Part shown: in pieces, positions 28,283 through 41,100 of the stretch
How the letters are laid out: every line of letters starts with the position of its first letter
Position numbering within the stretch: position 1 is the stretch's first letter
Assembly (NCBI GenBank): GCA_963701675.1
Contig: OY969623.1
Span: 372,001 to 436,000, forward strand
Direction of reading: 5' to 3'
DNA from: G963701675 sp963701675
Lineage (GTDB): Bacteria; Planctomycetota; Planctomycetia; Gemmatales; Gemmataceae
DNA: 64,000 nt
Notes under the pieces: generated by a model
The model's input: only the letters and a program-made list of their open reading frames with translations
Databases searched by the model: none
What the model was told of the DNA's origin: nothing
Program-made: the position numbers and the translations under genes

Positions 28283-31200
28283 TCATGTCGGCTCCAGCGG
28301 CAAACGACACCACTCCCAGGCCGCTGCCAACAGGCCGTCTTCCACGACGGGCCGTTGGACGGCTAGCTTTTCGCCGGCGTTGGAGAACTTGTTCAGTTCC
28401 ACCAACGATTGATTAACGACGTCAATGCCAATCGTTGTGCCTTCCCGTCGGGCTCTTTCAACTTGGTGCGCGGCAAGGCAGTCGCGCTTCGCCCGATCCC
28501 AACCGTTGCCATCAGACCCCCAAGCTTGGGCTACCACGGCGGCGAAACCGGTATTCCCACCCACTAACCGCAACGCATCCGAACGAGCCGACATTTCCGA
28601 AGCAATCAGGCGTGAATGATCCCAGGCTGGTTGGGACAGTCCGCGTCCCGTGGGACACGTACCCAGGCTATAGTTGTCGTTCCAAGACATCGACCCGTCA
28701 TTGTCCCAATAATCAATGACGACGCCAGCAACCTTTTTCATCTTGAACTCAACTCGCCACAACAGGGGATCGGCGATGACGAACCATTTGGCAGATCCAG
28801 CGGGCCCTAGCTGGAGCCGCGCGAAATCCTGAAACCACAGACAATTCACATATGTGTCTCCGACCGCTCCCGCGTTGTGAGCTGGGCCGTACTTCGTAGG
28901 GTTGTCAAGCGCACTGATCAGGCCACCAGGATAGGGATCGTTGTTCTCACCCTTGACCGAAGGATCGTCATTACCAACCACTGGCTTACGCGGATAATTC
29001 CTGGGATGGGCATCCAAACAGTTTAACGGCAAGCCAGGAGGTGTTGTGATGGTCCTTGACGTAATCCGTCTTGACATGTCCCACCGCTTGTTGACGCCGT
29101 CTTCAAGCTTGAGACCATAGCATGGATAGTCACCAGGCAATTCCGGCAATACATTATCGCCGCTTAAGTCTGGCCGATCGGTGTCCGTTACGATCTCTTG
29201 TGGGAGGATTAGACCCAAAATGGGATCAATAAGAGCGCTGACTTTTGTACCGTTCGGAATATCCGTCCCGTCAACATAAGTGTGCTCTGCAATCGGTTGT
29301 TGGACTTCGCCTGATATATGGGCCGAGACGATCCATGCCAGAAATGAGGTCAAGGGTACTCCCGAGAGATTAATGTCGATCGGAATTTTCACGCCGGTCG
29401 ACAGCTCGCTTGAGAATCGCATCGTCAAGACGTCAGCTCCAACCCCCGGAGAAACTAATGTGATCCCAGGAGCCGTGGTAGTCCAGGTAAGCTTTCCGGA
29501 CGGCACGACAAAGTCGATCGGATTCAGCGTTGCAACTAGAACAGTGTCGCCCTGCTTGCGCAGTGACGAAGTGCAAAAGTGGGTGCAACGTCTGGTCGAC
29601 AACACTCGGCGTCTTAAAGGTATGAGCGTCTGTCGAGTGTACATTTATGTCTTGAACGATTACCGCGTTGGAGAATTCCGACGTATTCCCCGCTGAGTCA
29701 GTTGCAGTTACGGTGACGACCTCGTTTGCGCTGATGCCAGAGAAGAAAAGGTCATAGATGCCGAGACAGTCGCCGCCAGTAGCAATGCTAGCTTCGCCGA
29801 CGAAACGTTGGCCGTCGCCGAAACCGGAAGAGTTGACAAACTTACTGGCGAAGAATTCCAGCGTGTACACGACGCCTGGCCTCCCATTGACGATCCCCCG
29901 AACCTCCGTCGCCGATCCTTTAGCCACTGCCTGGGTAACCGGCAGGTTTTGAAGCTGATTGGGACCGCTGGGTGATCCGCAATTGTGAATTGGCGTGACC
30001 CCGTCGTTGGCCAGATCAATAGCCAAACCTCGGTTTGCGAATATCGAATTGCGCTGAATGGCGTTCCCAACGGCCGTGTCTGATGCATTGGAACCCACCA
30101 CGATACCCGCGTTGGCGTTGAATGCAATGGTGTTGCCCGATCCTACAGCGCTTCCGCCAATCGCGTTATTCGATGCGTCCTCCTTGATGACGATCCCGTC
30201 GCCCTTGTTGCCCAGATCACGGATTCCTGAAACATCGGTACCAAAATAGTTGCCCTGAATCACGTTCTGCGTTGACTCGGGAAAGTATATCGCGAGACCA
30301 GCGTGCGCATTCCCTGAAATCAAGTTGCGCACTTCCGGGGTTGTACCGCCGATCATATTACCTGGCGCACGTTCGATATGTATCCCTTCCGTCCCATTTC
30401 CAAGTGGCTTTCGTCCGGAAACGTCGGTGCCGATGTAGTTGCCTTGCACCTTGTTTTCCATTGCATCAGGGAGGAAAATCACGACGCCGCCATTTCGGTT
30501 TCCCGAGATGAGATTGCGGGCCCGAGGAGTCGTGCCTCCCACTAAATTGTTGGGTGCGCTCTGAATGTGCACTCCGTCGGCGTTACCCACCGGTCTCGTT
30601 CCACTCACGTCGGTGCCGATATAGTTCCCTTGCACGAGGTTACCTGACGCCCCAGGCAAGTAGATTAAAACACCCGCCCCGACGTTCCCCGAGATGAGGT
30701 TGCGGGCTGCTTCCGGCGTTCCACCCACCGCATTGTCGGGCGCATCTGCAATCTTCACCCCCTCACCACCATTCGCGATTGCCGTGACGCCAGTCACGTC
30801 CGTCCCGATATAATTTCCCTGGACGAGATTGCCCGACGATGAGGATAAGTCAATCAAAACACCTGCCCGCTCGTTTCCCGATATAAGGTTGCGGGCACCG
30901 TTTTCCGTTCCGCCTACGGTATTATCGGCGGCGCGTGAAATTGCCACGCCTTCCCCTCCGTTCGCGATCGCGGTGATACCCGTAAAGTCCGTGCCGATGT
31001 AGTTTCCCTGCATTACGTTCCCCGATGCTCCTGGCAGGAACACCAGCACACCCGCCCGATCGTTCCCAGAAATCAGATTCCGCGCCTCAACGAGAGTCCC
31101 ACCGATGGTATTACCTGGAGCATCTTCTATCCTCACTCCTTCGAATCCGTTCCCTATCGCCGTAGTCCCAGTGATGTCCGTGCCGATGTAGTTTCCTTGC

Positions 31201-32018
31201 ACCACGTTCCCGGACGAGCCCGGCAAGAAGATTAAGACACCCGCCCCGACGTTGCCCGCGATTACGTTTCGGGCACCGGCGGCGATTCCTCCAACCACGT
31301 TGTTGGGTGCGTTCTGAATGTGTACCCCCTCACCGCCATTGCCGAGATCGCCGGATCCCGCAGCATTCGTTCCCACAAAGTTTCCGAGAACCACGTTGCC
31401 GGCCGCACCAGATTGAAAAATAAAAACTCCCGTAATGCCATTTCCTGAAATAACGTTTCGTGCACCTGCGGTTGTGCCGCCGATGACGTTGTTCGGAGCG
31501 TTATAGATCGACACTCCCCCGCCGGTGTTTCCAAGATCGCCCATACCGGTGTTGTCGGTGCCGATGTAATTCCCGGCAATAAGATTGTTACCTGCATTTT
31601 GAATCAAGATTCCATCGCCCTTGAAACGGTTGACTATGAGACCGTAAACAGCGCTGTTTCCACCGATAAGCCTTAGGCCATTTGTGTTTCCTGCATTCGA
31701 TCCGTTAAGCTCGATGATTGGAACCCCTGAGTACCCAGGTTGAGTCGTGCCATCAATGATTGTGGGACCAGAAACATCAGGAAGCGCAGATGTCGGACTT
31801 ACGGTCTTAGGCCCAATCATGTTGAAATGAATTGCGTCGAGGCCCGGGTTGTTATTCGCGTTGAGGATCGCCTGACGCAAAGAACCACTTCCGCTATTGT
31901 TCGAGGTCGTCACCACGAACGTGGCTAAAAGACAACGAGTCTCAAGCTGTTCAATCTGGGGTCTAACCCGAAAAAGGTCGTAACGCGGCCGACGGCGTAG
32001 ATACATCATGCTAGTCAT
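28283..32018 (-). CDS. Large extracellular right-handed beta-helix protein, one frameshift
   Basis: ATG 32018 (GGGAG site) starts MTSMMYLRRRPRYDLF, then QIEQLETRCLLATF, the planctomycete LEPR-XLL-type N-terminal motif of surface proteins. SGSLRQAILNANNNPG follows, as in CSLREAI-type domains. Residues about 150-660 hold eight 63-residue repeats with GN(Y/F)(I/F/V)GTD and N-x-(I/V)GG turns, typical of parallel beta-helices. Then come a DSAGNTSEF Ig-like tail and, after a frame change at about 29560-29575 (in the LHFVTA/LRKQG region), about 430 further residues ending at 28283, with a FEMK-like CVNCLWFQDFA and DNDGSMSWND. The total is about 1240 aa. Such proteins bind or cut polysaccharides; no lyase site can be claimed. 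Confidence 0.75.
30225..31590 (-). repeat. Eight 189-bp repeats encoding 63-residue beta-helix units
   Basis: The motif GNYIGTD (variants GNFVGTN and GNYFGTD) returns eight times at 63-codon spacing, each followed by a NxxGG turn and an ARNLISGN strand. Nucleotide similarity between neighbouring units is high, so unequal recombination could change copy number. Confidence 0.8.
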
Positions 32019-32342
32019 GGCGTCTCCCAAAGAAAAGCCAAACGCGGTTTCCGGGCTCGGGGATCCTCGGCACAGCACCTGCAGATCACGCGGCAAGTGA
32101 TGTCAACTGTCCTTCGAGGTCCGATCCCACGGCGCGCAGCTCAAAACGTGAGGTCAGAGCTAGGCTGTGCCCTGAACAATCGCCTCCGCACTGTAACTTG
32201 ACTTCGACTGTCCGGAACGGCGCGCGGCAGCCTCCCCATAGGTAGTACTCCGGACCCTAACACTCCCGACGGATTTTTCTTGCACCCCAGAAAATAATCG
32301 CTAGATTTCGTGTTAGATTCCGGGCCTTGCCGAGTACTATTC
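32019..32342. promoter_or_regulatory. Divergent intergenic region between beta-helix and sigma-factor genes
   Basis: About 320 bases with no coding signal, holding the promoters for the - strand beta-helix gene and the + strand sigma/kinase operon. No specific operator could be recognised by eye. Confidence 0.4.
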
Positions 32343-32957
32343 ATGAACGCACCGGTTCCCTCGACCCATTCCTCGCTCTTGCGCCGCATGCGCGCACGAG
32401 ACGGCGAAGCGTGGCGAACATTCGTTCAGCGCTATCAGCCGCTGATTATCCGGTGGTGCCGGGAAGCGAAACTTCAAGACGCGGATGCGGACGAAGTCAC
32501 CGCTCAGGTCCTGCTCAAGCTTTATGAACACATCGGCAGCTACCGACGCGAACGCGGCTTGTTTCGGGTCTGGCTCAAGACCGTGGTTGAGAATACCCGA
32601 CGCGGCTACGCCCGAAGGCTCAGACGGCAAGCTGTTCAACGGCAAGCAGACCCAAAGCTCGAAGAACGGATACGGACCCTGGAAGCGCCGGCTGATCCTG
32701 ACAGTATGGTCCAAGCAGTCGATCACTTGGCCGCGGCCGACCTGGAACGGGCGATGGCGGCATCCAAAGAGCGGGTCGAGGCCGTTACGTGGGAAGTGTT
32801 TCGTCTCACCGTACTTGAGCGGCGCCCCGCAGCGGAAGCTGCCAAGACGCTCGGACTCACGGTCGCCAAAGTTTACGTCTACAAAGGGCGCGTCTGCAAG
32901 AAGATAGTGGAAGAACTGACCAAGCTCGCAAACGCAAGCGATGAGGCAGACCCGTGA
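32343..32957 (+). CDS. ECF-type RNA polymerase sigma factor
   Basis: ATG 32343 is preferred (the frame opens at 32310). The 204-residue protein has sigma region 2 (FVQRYQPLIIRWCREAKLQD, ADADEVTAQVLLKLYEHI, then RGLFRVWLKTVVENTRRGYA, where the aromatic stretch contacts the -10 element) and region 4 (TWEVFRLTVLERRPAAEAAK, then TLGLTVAKVYVYKGRVCKKI, a helix-turn-helix). It lacks regions 1 and 3, as ECF sigma factors do. Its stop overlaps the kinase start in a GTGA arrangement, so the kinase is its probable partner; planctomycete ECF factors are often controlled by a linked Ser/Thr kinase. Confidence 0.9.
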   Translation: MNAPVPSTHSSLLRRMRARDGEAWRTFVQRYQPLIIRWCREAKLQDADADEVTAQVLLKLYEHIGSYRRERGLFRVWLKTVVENTRRGYARRLRRQAVQRQADPKLEERIRTLEAPADPDSMVQAVDHLAAADLERAMAASKERVEAVTWEVFRLTVLERRPAAEAAKTLGLTVAKVYVYKGRVCKKIVEELTKLANASDEADP

Positions 32958-35900
32958 CCGCGTGTCCTGATATGGCGACCCTTCAGCAGCTACTTGATGA
33001 GCAGCTTCCAGAAGAGACGTATCAGGCGATCGAAGACCATATCGAACTTTGTCACCGATGCTGGGACCGGTTGGACCGACTCACCGGCAGCGATGACCCA
33101 TCGCTTTCGACCGATGATGTAACTGAGCCCCCGATCGGCGTGCCGGTGATTCCGGGTTACGAATTTGAGCGAGAAATCGGCCACGGGGGCATGGGTGTCG
33201 TCTACAAAGCCCGGCATCTGGGACTCAAACGCTCGGTCGCGCTCAAAATGATCATCGGGGGCGGCACAGCCTCGTCGCGACAGCTCGCGCACTTTCGGAC
33301 GGAAGCCGAGGCGGTCGCTCGACTCAAACACCCGCACATCGTCCAGATTCACGATTTCGGTGAACACGAGGGCCGTCACTATGTCGCGTTGGAGTACGTA
33401 GACGGAAGCCTCGCCGAGAGACTTGACGGCACTCCTTGGCGGCCGAAAGATGCGGCAATTCTAATCCGAACGCTCGCCGAAGCCGCGCATCATGCTCACC
33501 TTCAGGGTGTGGTACACCGCGATCTCAAGCCCTCCAACATTCTTCTTCAGAAATCTGGCGCTGCGCAGGTCGAACAAAACTCCTGCGACCAACACGGAAA
33601 TACCTCCCCTGCGGACATGGAACCGAAGATCACCGACTTCGGCCTTGCCCGGCTTTTGGACGACGAAGCAGCCCTTACTCTCACCGGCGAAGCGCTCGGT
33701 ACTCCCAGCTACATGGCCCCTGAACAGGCCACGGGTCAGGCCGCGAATCGCGGCGCTACGGTTGATGTCTACGCGCTGGGCGCTATCCTTTATGAATTGC
33801 TCACGGGTCGCCCGCCGTTTAAGGGAACGTCAAAGTACGAGACGTTGGAGCAGGTCCGCACCATTGACCCTGTATACCCTCGACAACTTCAGCCGCGGAT
33901 TCCGTGGGATCTCGAAACGATTTGTCTCAAATGCCTGCGCAAGGAACCGGAGAAGCGTTACGCAGCCGCCCTTGAACTTGCCGATGACTTGCGCCGTTTT
34001 CTCGTCGGCGAGCCGATTGCCGCCCGCCCGGTGACCCGCATCGAGCGCTTGTTCAAGTGGGCCAAGCGTCACAGGACATTGACCGTTCTCATAGCTGTCT
34101 TCGCCGTGCTCGCGATCGCGCTTCCAATTGCCTTCTACCAAAACACGGCTGCGACAAGCGCCGAACGACTCGTGAGCAGCCTGTCAACTGCGGACACCGC
34201 ACGAGTGCCGGAGCTGGTCGAAGAGATTAGCCGCTATCGACTTTGGGCTGATCCGCTGTTGCGAAAAATGGAATCCGATGCCACGGAGAATTCACGCGAG
34301 CGCCTACATGCAAGTCTCGCGCTACTTTCCGTGGACCCTAATCAGGTGGACTTCCTTCTTGCGCAGCGTCCCCACCGCTTCCCCGGATGAATTGCTCGTG
34401 ATGGGTCGCGCACTCCGGCCCTACCGCCCGCATTGCGTCCCGTGGCTTTGGAACCTGCTTACGAACCAGGGCAAACCAATGGCAAGTCGCTTTCGGGCCG
34501 GATGTGTGCTTGCCGCACTCGACCCAGCAAACATCAATTGGGAGCCGGTTTTCGACGACATCGCCGATCATCATGTGACGGAGAATCCGCTACTTGCCGG
34601 GCGTTGGGCCGAGTTGTTTGCACCACTTGGGAAACGTCTAGTTCAGCCACTCGTCAGGGTCTTTCGTGACTCGAAACGCTCCGAGCCTGAACGATTTCTC
34701 GCAGCAAGCCTCCTTACGGACTATGCCAACGACCGGACTGAATTGTTGGTCGAACTTCTAACCGAGTCGGGGCCGCGCGAGTTTGCGATTCTCTTGGTGG
34801 CTCTACGCAAAGATCGGGACCGCGCTGTCGACTTGCTAAGACAAGAAGTGAACCGTGAAGGATGCGCGAAGTGGAAAGATGCACCACTGAATCCGGCTTG
34901 GCAGCCCGTTTCCCACGACACACGCGCTTTGCTTGAACAAGCCGAGGGGTGCTTACGGAGCGTTTCGCTTTCTGCCAGACGTTACCGCGGCATACACTTG
35001 ACCGCGTCAATGAACGGCTTCGCCCAAGCGGATACAACTTGGAGCGATTTCGGCCATACCCAGTTGGGAACGCGCTTCATGTAGCCGCCGTGTGGTGGCG
35101 CCACGCAAAAGACTTCCGGACTGCAATCGGCACGCCAGAAGAAATACATCGACAAAACGAGACAAATCGCCGCGACGGATTTGAGCCACAAGACGTAACC
35201 GGATTCGTCGCAACGACAGAAAAGGGCGCCGAGCCACGTTACGCTGCACTCTGGGCACCACCCGAGGAATCGGCTAAAGGCCTTCTTGCTTTGGGCTTGA
35301 AGTCCGAAGAGGCTGGCGAGTTCATTACCAAGCATGCGTGTTGGACGCCTACAGTCGTTCACGAACTTCGCCTTCCCGACCGTGAACTGCGGTCTGTAAT
35401 CCTTCGTGGTGCTGCCGATCCCCACGAATTTCGCTGGCGCTGCGATGAACAAACCTACCGGACATTATTTCCGAGTTGGTTTCAGATGGACGTGTGTCTG
35501 TATAGGCAGCCGCACGAAAGCATTTCCACAACTGGCAATGACACGTCGACTTATTCGGCCACGTGGCAATATAACCCCCTCGTGAAATCAAACCGTATTA
35601 GCGGACTCTCGCCGCAGGAACATTTGGAGCGGTGTCGCAAGCTTGCGGCGCTCGATTATCGGCCGATCGTTGTTTCGGTAGCCGGCTGTGACAACTCTCA
35701 AGACGTGCTTTCCGCCTCTGTCTGGCAAGCATGGAAACTCACGGAGGAGGACGAGGATACACTTGCCAAACGTCGTGCCAATGCCGCAATCGCACTTTTG
35801 CACTTAGGACACGCTGAGTTCGTTTGGCCCCTCCTTCGGCATCAGCCGGATTCGCGCGTGCGAACTTACCTCATCCACTCATTTTGTCCGCTTGGCGTTG

Positions 35901-37012
35901 ACGCCCGAATCCTCATTGCCCGTCTTTCGGAAGAAACCGATGTCTCCGCACGCAGAGCGCTCCTTTTGGCAATCGGTGAGTACGACGACGGCGAGAAATT
36001 CGCAGCCGACCGTGATCAGCTCATTTCGCGGTTACTTGAGACATACCGCAGGGATCCCGATCCTGGCATCCACGCGGCGGTTGGTTGGCTTCTTCGCAAT
36101 CACTGGAACCAAGGTGCCGCTTTGGACGCCATTGACCGCGATTTAGCCGGTACGCCGCGCGACGGCAAAAGGTGGTGTCTCAACAGCCACGGCGACACTT
36201 TCGTTCTTATTCCAGGCCCAGTGGAATTCATCATGGGTGCCCCGTCGCCGTTTCGGGAACGCACCGGCCAGGCCTATCCGCTTCACCCCAAGCGGATCAA
36301 CCGCTCGTTTGCTATCGCCACACGCGAAGTAACGATGGCGCAACTCCGGGAGTTTCTAAAGCATCACCCCGATGCCGACGGACCTATTGTCCCGCTCAGT
36401 CCCGATGACCGATGTCCCGCGAATCACGTGTCGTGGTACGTCGCGGCGCAATACTGTCGTTGGCTTAGCGAAAAAGAAGATGTACCCGAAACGGAACAGT
36501 GCTTTCCGCCGATCGACGAGATCGAAACCTATAAGCGTGAAGAAAGAATCGTCCCGCTTCCTGCCGATTATCTCCGGCGCACCGGTTACCGCTTGCCGAC
36601 TCGCGCCGAATGGGAGTTTGCCAGTCGTGCAGGTGCGACCACACTGCGGCCCTATGGAAACGACCCGACATTGCTCGACGGCTACGCCTGGTACATGGCG
36701 AATGCCAAGGATCGCACCTGGCCGGGCGGTCGATTGAAACCCAACGACCTCGGCCTCTTTGACTGCTTAGGCAACGTCTGGGAGTGGTGCCAAGAACCGC
36801 GCGTCGTCGCCCACAAAACAAGCCCCACCGACGAAGAGGAATTCCTTCCGAATCACGTGCGCGATCCGGAGTACATCGCTCGGGGCGGCTCCTTTTACTA
36901 CCACAGCACCTTTACCACCGCAGCGGCTTCGTACTTTGTGCGACTGAAACGAAATTCCGATTCTACCATCGGGTTTCGTATCGCACGCACTATCCCCGCT
37001 GATTCCCGCTGA
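32954..37012 (+). CDS. Receptor-type Ser/Thr kinase with C-terminal SUMF1 (formylglycine-generating-enzyme-like) domain, two frameshifts
   Basis: Starts GTG 32954, overlapping the sigma stop. Residues 20-45 look like a zf-HC2-type anti-sigma module (HIELCHRCWDRL). The kinase domain has a glycine loop (GHGGMGVVYKA), Lys98, HRDLKPSN (Asp190), DFGLA (Asp228) and PEQATG, so all catalytic residues are present. A membrane span follows at about 376-396 (LIAVFAVLAIALPIAF). Then a HEAT-like extracytoplasmic part and a SUMF1 domain: FIMGAPSPFRE, EVTMAQLREF, GYRLPTRAEWEFASRAGA, GLFDCLGNVWEWCQE and ARGGSFYY. The gene is open only if the frame shifts at about 34363 and back at about 34948 (inside GGGG). 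The rejoined protein is about 1350 aa. SUMF1-like domains in kinases are usually catalytically silent ligand-binding parts. Confidence 0.8.
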
Positions 37013-38111
37013 CAAATTTTTTTCGCTTGCAATTGCGTTTGCAGCCGGTAGAGTCACCTGTGTTCCGCCGTCATGGTTTTCGGTGACTGGGCGACACCGA
37101 AGGCTTTGCGGTGGAACTTTTTTTCGTCACGGCCTATTTATCTTTCGCGTGCTGGCCAAACTCCCTGTCTACAAAAATCATCCAAATCGCAGGCACATCG
37201 ACTCGCAAGGTCACACCACGCGATTGGCAACAGCCAATTCTTGGAAAAAATGTCTCGGCTCGCCGACTCCTTTTGAAGAGACCGTCCCCCGCGGGGGACG
37301 GTACTGAAATTGGACCAATCCCCCGCACCGCGCGGGGAAGCTTTCAAAACAAGGTCAGCGACCCCGATGACCGTTGCCTTTCGCCCAGCGCGTCAGTGAC
37401 GCACCGAGTTGAAAGGCGGGGCTATGGAAGTGGAAGCGGCGCAGGCTTCCGAATTGAGATGTGCTAAGCCGCTTGGAGGCACGCCGGACATGCCGGGTGG
37501 ATCTGAACCAACCGAGGAAGTTCGTGCGGAATGGAACGCTATGCGACGCGTCGGGGATGGCTAAGCGGGGCTTGCTTATATTGTGACGCATAATCACGAG
37601 AGATTTAGTTGTTCGCTCCGACTTCTTTCTGAGCTAAATCAAGCGCGAATCTGCGTCATAAATAGGGGTAGCTTTGTTTTTGCCTTCGCCGTAGAGGGTA
37701 GTTCTGCTTGTCCTTGCCTGCCTCTCGTTCAGTTACTTCCGACGATTTCGACCAGATCAGGAGTTGCTTCAACCGTACTGTTTTTGGAGGGCCGCTTTGA
37801 AGAATAGCATTGAATCACGTCGCCCAAACGACAACCATCAGAGTGCCGAAACGGAAGTCGAAATGTTTTTCGATAATCATCGTGCGCATGATTGCTCGGC
37901 AGTATGTTCGGAAAGTTGGCGCGCACAGGGAGCCGCGCCGAAAAAGTCATCAAATCGAAAGACCCGAAAGCAAGCTAAGCCCCAAAAACGTCTTCGCGGG
38001 TAGTCTTGGCCGTCTCATTTATTTCCATATCCGCGGCGACCCGTCGGACTTCGATCAGCGTCTCTTGGCGTAGCTTCTTGCCTGCTAATGACCGAGGTGC
38101 AGTTCTTATCC
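37013..38111. other. 1.1-kb region without a recognisable gene
   Basis: Short frames exist on both strands, but none has convincing composition or homology to my eye. The stretch includes a T-run just after the SUMF1-kinase stop (37013-37022), a perfect 22-base GC palindrome (37281-37302) and a second GC-rich hairpin at about 37320-37340. It may be degraded coding sequence. Confidence 0.4.
37281..37302. repeat. Perfect 22-base GC-rich palindrome
   Basis: The sequence is ACCGTCCCCCG followed by its exact reverse complement. A second hairpin (CCCCGC-ACC-GCGCGGGG type) lies about 20 bases further. It could be a transcript-end structure, a protein-binding site or a remnant of a repeat element. 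There is no U-tract directly after it. Confidence 0.6.
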
Positions 38112-41100
38112 TCAATTCTCTGGCCACGTCAGCGTTCGGCTCGGCCGCTTCGGCGGCGTCGTGAAGTCGAGGTTGAGACCGTTCTCTTGAGCGTAGCGGA
38201 CGAAGGCCCAATGATTGCAGAAGCGGCGCTTGTAGCGATTTTCAAGCTGGTCGAGGACGACCCGCCGAGCGGGGCCGAAACAGGTGGGCATCTTGAGGAG
38301 CTCGACGAGCTCCTGCGTCGTGAGCCGGCAGGGCAACGGCTCGGCCGCGGCGGGGAGGAAGGGTCTAGGAAGAAGGGGAGACGACAGCGCGTTCACTACA
38401 GTTGTTGACGAAACAAAGTACGTTACCGAAATCCCTGTCGAGTCGGTAAGAAGTACTCTTAGAGTGTCTGTACGGTCCCTTTCCGAGTCGGGGTCGGCCC
38501 AAGAGCTGTCAGCTTCGGAGCATATTAGGAAGGCTATCTGGCGGACGACATAGTCGCGCTGTCGCGAAGGAAGAAAATGGACCAATGCAGATATTGATTT
38601 CTCGCGGTCGAAGCGGTAGTTGTCAGTTCGTCCCATTGAAATTCTTTGTTGCAAGAATTGTTGCACCGCGTCTGCGCAAAGGACGGCAGCGTCAGCCGGT
38701 TGCAATTGGGATGCGAGCGCCCGGATGGAATCCACGACGCCATACCCATAGTAATCGCCGTCGCCTTGGACACTCTTTACGATAGTCTCAGCGACTGGAC
38801 GACAGACCCGTGCCGCTGGAACCCTTTCCATTCGTTCCGCCGTTGCCGCCAGGGCCATAGCCAATTCATTGCGTGCCTGTCCATTTTTCTCGCGTTCAAA
38901 AGAGGCAGCGAGAATCTGAACCGCCTCGACTGGGTTCAAGCGGCGGACAATTGCCATTAACCCGCTCAGCAATTTAAGTCGGTAGCTATCATTTGATTCG
39001 TCTTGTACGGCCGCACTGAGCACCTTTGCGGATTCAGCGCACACGCGTGCCATGTCGTCGGGCTCAAGACAGCCGGCGACCGCGGCTAAGGCTAGTGCCA
39101 AGTCCCTGCGCGCATCAGGGGCCGGATTCTTTTGCAGGGCGGCGCCAAGCGCGTGGGCCGCTGGATTAGCTAGCCGCGCGGCGTGGGCCGCCGGTAACCG
39201 CCGCCCAATTGAAGCCAGAGCGTCAGCCAGGGTCTTTGCCATTGGTGGAATCTCCTCCCGCACAATCGCGTCAGAAATCAACTGTCCCGCCTCGGCCGGG
39301 TCGAGGCGAATTGCAACCAAAACAAAACCCTCCGCCAGATAGCCGCGGTTATTAATCACAATTGGTTTTGGCTTGCTGAACGGCTCTGCCGGCGAAGAAT
39401 GCGGGGGCTGTTTAAGAGCCGAAGCGAGCGCACGGGCCGCAGGGCTGCAAACCCGCGCAGCATCTAGCGGCTCCAACGAATCGGCAAGGACTGCTAACCC
39501 TTTCGCTAAGTCGAGAGCCGCGTACCCATTGGTTTCTCGCTCGATCAATTCGGCGAATTGCTGTGCTAGCGGGAGGCAGAGGCGATTCGCTTCAATTCGT
39601 TCAATCCGCCGCGCCATGATTTGGATACCGGCAGCTAATCGGTTGCGGTTGGCAATGTCTACGTCAAGCTTCAGTGACGCGGCAAGTTTCCGGCCAATAG
39701 CGGCAGCGTCCACCGGGTCAAGCCGACTTGCCAGAGCTTGTAGAGCGTCTACCAAGTGATTCGACTGATTTCCTTCAAGCCTACGCGCAACTTCAAGCGC
39801 GACGTAAGCGGCGTCGGTTGCATCGAGTCGCCCCGCAATCGACGCCACTGTTTGTGCCAGATTGCCAATGCTGTTATGGTCGTTCTCCCGTTCAATCGCT
39901 TTTGCGAGGTTCTTGCCCACAACACCCGCGATATGAGCCGCGCGAGTAGGTTCCAAATGTGATGCAAGCGCGTCCAGTGCGTCAGCTATGTAATGAGCCC
40001 CGCCGACATTAGGTTCACGCTCAAGCAGATCAGCAAGGCGTTGGGCCGCGAAACTAGCCTCAACAGGCTGGAGCCGTGGCGAAAGTAGTTTAACGCGCGC
40101 GGAAAAATCCCAGGGACTTAGGCTGGGATCTACTAACGAGCTAATGAGTAAGCGGACAGCAAGTGGAGCCGGCAAATGGGTATGGGCATTCGTTAGAAAG
40201 TAAGCGGGGTACTGCACCGCGGGCTCGGCCAGCAGGTTCTTCTCGATGTATCTTGCATAATCTTTCGTTGGGCCTTCCGCAGAGTCATCGAGTTCAATTG
40301 CGGCTAACGCAACGTACGCCCGGTCCAAGGACGTTAGTTCGGGGTCATCAATCCGCTCGGCAAGCATTCGGGCGGCCTGGTTGCGAAGATTATAGTCCAG
40401 TCCAAGTGCAGCAATGAGTGCTGGTTCGACCCTGGCGGCCAGCTGACGGATGGCGCGAGTATCTCGCGTCGCCTCTTGCAAGAACCGCACGCGAAGGTCG
40501 TAGCGATCGTGGGCGGATAATCGCCAGAGTGCTTCTGTTTCCGGTTCATTCATTGCAGTTTCATGACCGTCCGGATTTAGTGGAGTTATGAAGCTTCGGG
40601 CAAACTCGCCTTCGAGTTCATCTCGTGCCGTGCGTTCGGCCCGCTCGGCGACCTCGGCCTTTTCTCGTCTTCGCTCCGCGACTATCGCAAACCCCGTCGA
40701 CACCACGGTCCCCACCACCAGCGCCGCCGCCACCGCACCCGTCAACCCCGCCACCGTCGGGTTCCGCCGACACCACCGCCGAAACCGTTCAGCTTGTCCG
40801 ACCGGCCGGGCCAGAATCGGCTCGCCGCGCTGCCAGCTGTCCAGATCGTCCGCCAACTCCGCCGCCGACGCATAACGTTTCGCCGGTTCCTTCTCCAGGC
40901 ACTTCAGCACCACGGTTTCCAAATCGCGGTCGATGCCGGCCGTGATCGACGACGGCCGCGGCGGTTCGGATTCGCGGACTTGCCGCAAGATTGTTAACGG
41001 ATCATCACCCGTAAACGGCGTACGTCCAGTAAGGCGCTCATAGAGAATTACGCCCAGGCCGTAAATGTCTGCGGCGGTCGTCAGGTCCTTCCGACCGGCC

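Noticed and set aside
37281..37345. Possible CRISPR repeat (GC hairpins resembling type I-E repeats)
   Set aside because: The two hairpins differ in sequence, occur once each and show no regular spacer pattern; no cas gene is in the window.
37764..38003. 80-codon + frame as a small gene
   Set aside because: No ribosome site at a sensible start, no recognisable motif and basic low-complexity tail; not supportable.
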